From assembly GCA_903931645.1 (NCBI GenBank), contig CAIZDF010000460.1, forward strand, positions 1-12,120: a stretch of 12,120 nucleotides of DNA, written 5' to 3'. Both the position numbers and the translations under genes were made by a program. The notes beneath the pieces were generated by a model. It did no database searches, was not told where the DNA came from, and worked only from the letters and a program-made list of their open reading frames with translations. Position 1 is the first letter of the stretch. The number at the start of each line of letters is the position of its first letter. The stretch is from an uncultured Tolumonas sp. GTDB lineage: Bacteria > Pseudomonadota > Gammaproteobacteria > Enterobacterales > Aeromonadaceae. This document shows positions 8,662 through 12,120 of the stretch, in pieces.

Positions 8662-8928
8662 ATGAAAAAACTGATTGCTGTTGCTGTTGCTGGTGTTATT
8701 GGTCTGGCTTCTTTCGCTGCTGCGGCAGCTGATACCGCTCCAGTGTCTGCAGCTGCGACAACCGAAGCCGCTGCACCAGCAAAACCTGCAGTTAAAAAAG
8801 TAATGCATAAAAAAGCCACTGCGGTACACAAAACTGTTGCGAAGAAAAAAGCACACAAAGCCGCTGCTAAGAAAAAAATGATGAAACCAGCTCCAGCTGA
8901 AGTAGCACCAGCTACCCCAGCACAATAA
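8662..8928 (+). CDS. Small secreted Ala/Lys-rich protein, Asr (acid-shock)-like
   Basis: This is a protein of 88 residues. Residues 1-22 form a signal peptide (MKKLIAVAVAG..., cleavage near AAA-AD), which points to the periplasm. The mature part is low-complexity: an Ala/Thr/Pro-rich segment, then a strongly basic stretch (about 40-72) with KKVMHKKA, VAKKKAHKAAAKKKMMK-type repeats, then a Pro/Ala tail. The architecture resembles enterobacterial Asr, a periplasmic basic protein induced by acid through PhoBR/RstBA and thought to protect envelope proteins by charge. GGAG (8650-8653) with an 8-nt spacer supports the start. It is a single-gene unit with its own terminator. Composition-driven similarity is weak proof of homology, so the acid-shock role is inference. 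Confidence 0.8.
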   Translation: MKKLIAVAVAGVIGLASFAAAAADTAPVSAAATTEAAAPAKPAVKKVMHKKATAVHKTVAKKKAHKAAAKKKMMKPAPAEVAPATPAQ

Positions 8929-8962
8929 TCCAGTATGACTTAGCAGTACGCTGCTGTACGTT

Positions 8963-8993
8963 AAAAGGGGGAAGGTCACTTCCCCTCTTTTCT
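8963..8993 (+). terminator. Rho-independent terminator after the asr-like gene
   Basis: GGGGAAG (8968-8974) and CTTCCCC (8979-8985) pair around a GTCA loop and are followed by TCTTTTCT. A run of A (8963-8966) precedes the left arm. The stem starts 39 bp after the stop codon. Confidence 0.82.
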
Positions 8994-9056
8994 GTTATCC
9001 GGGAGGTCGGACTTATTACCCTGACCAGTGATAACCAACTCTTCTGTGCCTCCCGG
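8994..9056. repeat. Nested inverted repeats between the asr-like gene and lemA
   Basis: CCGGGAGG (8999-9006) is the exact reverse complement of CCTCCCGG (9049-9056). Between and overlapping them lie a second pair, GTTATC (8994-8999) with GATAAC (9030-9035), and a third, GGTC (9005-9008) with GACC (9023-9026). The pairs are partly mutually exclusive, so alternative folds are possible. No ORF covers the segment. It could be a small structured RNA, an mRNA leader element for lemA, or a remnant intergenic repeat; I do not recognise it. Confidence 0.4.
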
Positions 9057-9166
9057 TCCATCATTTCGTGATCTCATCATGTTCATCCTGATTAAAGGAT
9101 GCGACTAACTCCCTCGTCTGCACTACACTCTGTAACAGCATAGGCATTAAAACAGGGATTTAATTT

Positions 9167-9760
9167 ATGACCGGATTTCTGGTGGTGTTAGGGCTGCTTT
9201 TGCTCGTAACATTCTGGTTAGTTTCTATTTATAACCAACTGGTGACACTCAAAGGCCGTTATCAGAATGGCTTTGCACAAATCGAAGTACAACTCAAACG
9301 CCGTTATGATTTGATCCCGAATTTGGTCGAAACAGCGAAGGGTTATCTGCAACATGAAAGCCAAACTCTGACGGCAGTAACCGAAGCTCGTAACGCGGCA
9401 CTGGCCGGGCTCAAAGCGGCAACCGCAGCCCCAGGCAGTTCACAGGCAATGCAACAATTAGCGGCCGCTGAACAACAACTACAGGGTGCCCTGCAAGGTC
9501 TGAATGTGCAGATCGAAGCCTATCCTGATCTAAAAGCCAATCAAAACATGCTGCAATTATCCGAAGAGCTGACGGCTACGGAAAATCGTGTCGCTTTCGC
9601 TCGCCAAGGATTTAATGACAGCGTGACCGAATACAACATTTATCGTAATCAATTCCCCAATACTCTGGTTGCTAACCGTTTTGGTCACACGACCGATGCG
9701 TCATTACTGGAAATAGAAAATCCGCAGGAATACCGCCAAGCACCAAAAGTCAGCTTCTAA
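9167..9760 (+). CDS. lemA: LemA family membrane protein
   Basis: This 197-residue protein is of typical LemA length. It has one N-terminal membrane segment (about 3-22) after a very short outside tail, then an all-helical, coiled-coil-rich domain. The family core is clear: YNQLVTLKGRYQNGFAQIEVQLKRRYDLIPNLVETAKGYLQHE, here split as YNQLVTLKGR (22-31), AQIEVQLKRRYDLIPNLVE and, further on, YPDLKANQNMLQLSEELTATENRVAFARQGFND, with the conserved YPDLKA and ENRVAFAR motifs and YN-Y-N-FP near the end. AGGGA (9154-9158) with an 8-nt spacer supports the ATG. It precedes an M48 peptidase gene by 13 bp. LemA proteins often pair with HtpX/M48 or TPM-domain proteins, and their biochemical role is still unclear. 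I infer a membrane scaffold or partner for the peptidase. Confidence 0.95.
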   Translation: MTGFLVVLGLLLLVTFWLVSIYNQLVTLKGRYQNGFAQIEVQLKRRYDLIPNLVETAKGYLQHESQTLTAVTEARNAALAGLKAATAAPGSSQAMQQLAAAEQQLQGALQGLNVQIEAYPDLKANQNMLQLSEELTATENRVAFARQGFNDSVTEYNIYRNQFPNTLVANRFGHTTDASLLEIENPQEYRQAPKVSF

Positions 9761-9773
9761 GTACGGATAATTC

Positions 9774-11771
9774 ATGGATTTTTATCGTTATCAGGATCAA
9801 GCAAAAAAGCTCAGCACGCGCTTGCTCATTCTGTTTTTCGCAGGACTCATCAGTTTATCTGCTGCGCTGACGCTAGCAGGTTTATTTTTGTGGCAATTAA
9901 CCGATCAGGTAATTCATATCGATACCAATAGTCCATTCTGGCATTGGTACGTGATCGGGAACATCACCATTTTCGCCGCCTTAGTGCTGATCACGCTGCT
10001 GAAATATTCCAGCCTGTGTAAAGGTGGACGAGTGGTTGCTGAAACATTAGGTGCCCGTTATGTACACGTAAATACACAAGATCCTGGCGATAACCGACTG
10101 CGAAACGTCGTTGAAGAGATGGCGCTGGCTGCAGGGATGCCAGTACCGAGTGTGTATGTATTGGATAAAGAGCCCGGGATCAATGCCTTTGCTGCCGGCA
10201 TGGGCATTAATGATGCAGTCATCGTAGTCACTCAGGGGGCAATTAGTTATCTCACACGCGATGAGTTACAAGCGGTCGTCGCGCATGAATTTAGCCATAT
10301 TCAGCATGGTGACATACGGTTGAATCAGCAATTGGCGGCACTGATTGGTAGTTTGATGTTTCTCGGCGAACTCGGGCGTTGGTTATCGCAAGGCTCGGGT
10401 CGAGGACGACATCATCATGGCTTAGGCGGTTCGCCAAACAAAAGCAGTTCTGCCGTACCTTTTTTTGGTTTAACCCTGATGTTACTTGGTGCCGCCGGTA
10501 CTGTTTGGGGGAAATTGATGAAATCGGCCCTGAATCGACAGCGCGAATTTCTGGCCGATGCCTCCGCAGTACAATTCACCCGCTATTCAGCGCCGCTCGC
10601 CAGTGCCTTGAAAAAAGTCGGCGGACATCGTTATGCCTCGCTGATCTTCCACCCGCAGGCGGAAACATTTAGTCATCTGTTTTTCAGCCAGGGATTATCG
10701 CAGAATTTTCGCGGCTGGCTGGCGAGTCATCCCCCCTTACAAGAGCGGATCCGGCGCTTAGAGCCCGATTGGGATGGTATGTATTATGCCAATCTACAAC
10801 CAATGGCCGATGAACCACCACCGCCTTTGCCATCTGTATTTACTGCAGCCGTACAACTAAAAGCCGCCGGCAATGATGATCTGGCCACCTTGTTGTTAGC
10901 ACAAAGCGCGCTGACTCTTATGCCGGTAGATAAACCCAACGCTGTCGTGCAAGATGCGCAAAATAATCAGCCCCAGAGGCAGCCTTCAGAGACAGAACCC
11001 GTGTTATATGACACGACCGCGCCCAGTGAGTGGTTACCCTTATTACCTGATGCCTTGGTAAAAGCTGCTCGTTCGCCCTTTGATGCGCGTTTTTTGCTAT
11101 ACCGTCTTGTATTAGCCGATGATCAACCCACACGGCAAATACAACGCGATTTATTAGAGCAAGAGGCATCGGCGGTTGCTGCTTTGACACAGCAGAGTAT
11201 TCCTTGTGGCCTACGACTTGCGCTGGTTGAGCTGGCGATCCCATCACTCAAAGAGCTGACAGCAGAACAATATCAAGCATTTCACCGCATGCTTTGGCAA
11301 TTGATCCAAGCTGACCAGCAAACTTCGTTTGCGGAATGGTTACTCTATCGCATGCTGACCCATCAGCTGACCCCGCACTTTAGTCATGAAGCGCGTCAGT
11401 TTGTAAAATATCGGGACATCAACACCGTCATGCCCGCCATAGAACAATGGCTCAGTTATCTGGCTCATCAGGCCAATAACGACAAGGATACTGCGCGCAT
11501 TTTTTCAGCGGGCGTTGCGCAATTACCACAAGCAGCACTCACATTACAGCCGCTGCCCGTACAGGATGTGCTCGGAAAGGCATTAGATCAGCTACAACAA
11601 AGCAGCCCAGCGATCCGCTTTAATTTCTTACAGGCTATAGTGAAAGCGATCGAATACGATGGAAAAATATCTGATCATGAAGCCGAGTTGTTCCAGATGC
11701 TAACCTATTGTCTGGATTGCCCGATCCCTCCACCGCAAATTTTAAGCGAGACAAAAAAAACAGCACATTAA
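9774..11771 (+). CDS. M48 family membrane zinc metallopeptidase with long C-terminal extension
   Basis: This is a 665-residue membrane protease of the HtpX/Ste24 type. Membrane segments lie at about 17-40 and 57-77, with two more hydrophobic stretches at 186-204 and 228-246. The zinc motif HEFSH has His171, Glu172 and His175, and the third ligand is probably Glu258 in NRQREFLADA, with Asp262. Upstream signatures include NVVEEMALAAGMPVPSVYVLD and GINAFAAGM. A Gly/Arg/His loop (207-219, including HHH) separates the last two hydrophobic stretches. HtpX-type proteins are about 290 residues, so residues from about 345 onward are an extension: a helical Gln/Leu/Ala-rich region and, at the end (about 605-655), VKAIEYDGKISDHEAELFQML, which resembles the acidic TerB-like fold. 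Cotranscription with lemA is likely (13-bp gap, CGGA 6 nt before the ATG). Quality control of membrane proteins is the family role; the substrates here are unknown. Confidence 0.93.
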   Translation: MDFYRYQDQAKKLSTRLLILFFAGLISLSAALTLAGLFLWQLTDQVIHIDTNSPFWHWYVIGNITIFAALVLITLLKYSSLCKGGRVVAETLGARYVHVNTQDPGDNRLRNVVEEMALAAGMPVPSVYVLDKEPGINAFAAGMGINDAVIVVTQGAISYLTRDELQAVVAHEFSHIQHGDIRLNQQLAALIGSLMFLGELGRWLSQGSGRGRHHHGLGGSPNKSSSAVPFFGLTLMLLGAAGTVWGKLMKSALNRQREFLADASAVQFTRYSAPLASALKKVGGHRYASLIFHPQAETFSHLFFSQGLSQNFRGWLASHPPLQERIRRLEPDWDGMYYANLQPMADEPPPPLPSVFTAAVQLKAAGNDDLATLLLAQSALTLMPVDKPNAVVQDAQNNQPQRQPSETEPVLYDTTAPSEWLPLLPDALVKAARSPFDARFLLYRLVLADDQPTRQIQRDLLEQEASAVAALTQQSIPCGLRLALVELAIPSLKELTAEQYQAFHRMLWQLIQADQQTSFAEWLLYRMLTHQLTPHFSHEARQFVKYRDINTVMPAIEQWLSYLAHQANNDKDTARIFSAGVAQLPQAALTLQPLPVQDVLGKALDQLQQSSPAIRFNFLQAIVKAIEYDGKISDHEAELFQMLTYCLDCPIPPPQILSETKKTAH

Positions 11772-11781
11772 GTGCTGTTTT
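11753..11781. terminator. Bidirectional terminator between the M48 gene and the convergent virJ-like gene
   Basis: AAAACAGCAC (11757-11766) and GTGCTGTTTT (11772-11781) pair perfectly around the loop ATTAA. Eight A (11753-11760) flank the left side, so the minus strand reads into a T8 run, a very good terminator for the virJ-like gene. On the plus strand the T-run is four. The M48 stop codon TAA (11769-11771) sits in the loop and the last lysine codons are the A-tract. Confidence 0.9.
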
Positions 11782-11802
11782 CATATCGTTAATATTGTTG
11801 AA

Positions 11803-12120
11803 TTACTTGGCTGGCACGGCTGGGCTGGCTGGCACTTGAATCGCAGGTGCCATCGCTTGTAGGATCTTTTTCGTGATCAACGAATAGCGTTTACCAAAAT
11901 TATGACCACCAGAAAGTTGCGTCAGTATCACGTTACTCTGTTTGTTTAACAGCGGACAGAGATCGCCATCTTCGACTTCGCTGTACATGCATAACAGCGG
12001 TATATCCTGGATCTTCTTCACTTCTGGTAACGTTGGATAACGGCCAGCAGCACTAGTTTGCAGCCAATCAGAGACATGAATTTCGAAATTGGAGCTGATC
12101 GACGGAACTAACATCACACC
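11803..12120 (-). CDS. VirJ/AcvB-type virulence-associated alpha/beta-hydrolase, C-terminal fragment
   Basis: The visible 105 codons are the 3' end of a minus-strand gene whose start lies beyond base 12120. The frame stays open to the edge and reads GVMLVPSISSNFEIHVSDWL. This matches the C-terminal part of VirJ/AcvB proteins: the (N/E)FEIHVSDWL strand region, then PEVKKIQDIPLLCMYSEVEDGDLCP, which holds the likely catalytic Asp and the two Cys, and finally LSGGHNFGKRY, where His is the expected catalytic residue. The tail is Ala/Pro-rich. Family members are periplasmic; Agrobacterium VirJ aids T-DNA transfer, AcvB homologues have been linked to lysyl-phosphatidylglycerol hydrolysis, and homologues are common in non-pathogens. 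The N-terminal signal and nucleophile Ser cannot be seen. It converges on the M48 gene over the shared terminator. Confidence 0.82.
   Translation of the reverse strand, partial: GVMLVPSISSNFEIHVSDWLQTSAAGRYPTLPEVKKIQDIPLLCMYSEVEDGDLCPLLNKQSNVILTQLSGGHNFGKRYSLITKKILQAMAPAIQVPASPAVPAK

Noticed and set aside
8943..8960. Near-repeat CAGTACG/CTGTACG after the asr-like gene
   Set aside because: Only 7 bp, imperfect, and explained by chance.
8601..8979. Two antisense ORFs over the asr-like gene (85 and 112 codons), one rich in Phe/Ser/Cys
   Set aside because: Their composition is the mirror of the Ala/Lys codons of the real gene, which has a signal peptide and a good ribosome-binding site.
1..12120. 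Mobile element, CRISPR array, defence or biosynthetic island
   Set aside because: No transposase, integrase, direct-repeat array, tRNA-flanked insertion or unfamiliar multi-gene cassette is visible; all large genes belong to known core families.

Overview
This window is ordinary chromosomal DNA of a gammaproteobacterium. The proteins read like those of Aeromonadales and Enterobacterales: UvrD and Kup follow the Escherichia coli proteins almost motif for motif. A Tolumonas/Aeromonas-type host is my inference, because no rRNA or other phylogenetic marker is present. Codon use looks even, and I see no insertion sequence, phage, integron, CRISPR, tRNA or rRNA.

Layout, left to right. (1) Positions 1-3319 are the end of a tripartite drug-efflux operon. 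The C-terminal 60% of an AcrB/MexB-type RND pump overlaps by 8 bp an OprM/NodT-type outer-membrane lipoprotein gene, and the latter is broken by a single in-frame TAA at 2519-2521. A strong terminator lies at 3428-3464. (2) Positions 3583-6146 hold an unrecognised membrane protein gene directly followed (2 bp gap) by kup, a low-affinity K+ transporter, ending in a GC-rich terminator at 6163-6189. (3) Positions 6285-8474 are uvrD (DNA helicase II), with a plausible promoter and a degenerate LexA-like site upstream, the latter resembling the known E. coli uvrD SOS box. (4) Positions 8662-8928 encode a small secreted Ala/Lys-rich protein like the acid-shock protein Asr, between an 11-bp hairpin and a terminator. 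(5) Positions 9167-11771 are a lemA-M48 peptidase pair. The peptidase has a long C-terminal extension whose last part looks TerB-like. (6) At the right edge, on the minus strand, is the 3' end of a VirJ/AcvB-type alpha/beta-hydrolase gene. It converges on the peptidase gene and shares a bidirectional terminator that contains the peptidase stop codon.

The genes fall into independent housekeeping or envelope units: multidrug efflux, K+ uptake, nucleotide-excision and mismatch repair, acid or envelope stress, and membrane proteolysis. I do not find a convincing undescribed system. The points most worth checking are the nonsense codon in the outer-membrane channel gene, the unknown membrane protein coupled to kup, the peptidase extension, the uvrD regulatory region with its motif II change, and the structured intergenic region before lemA.
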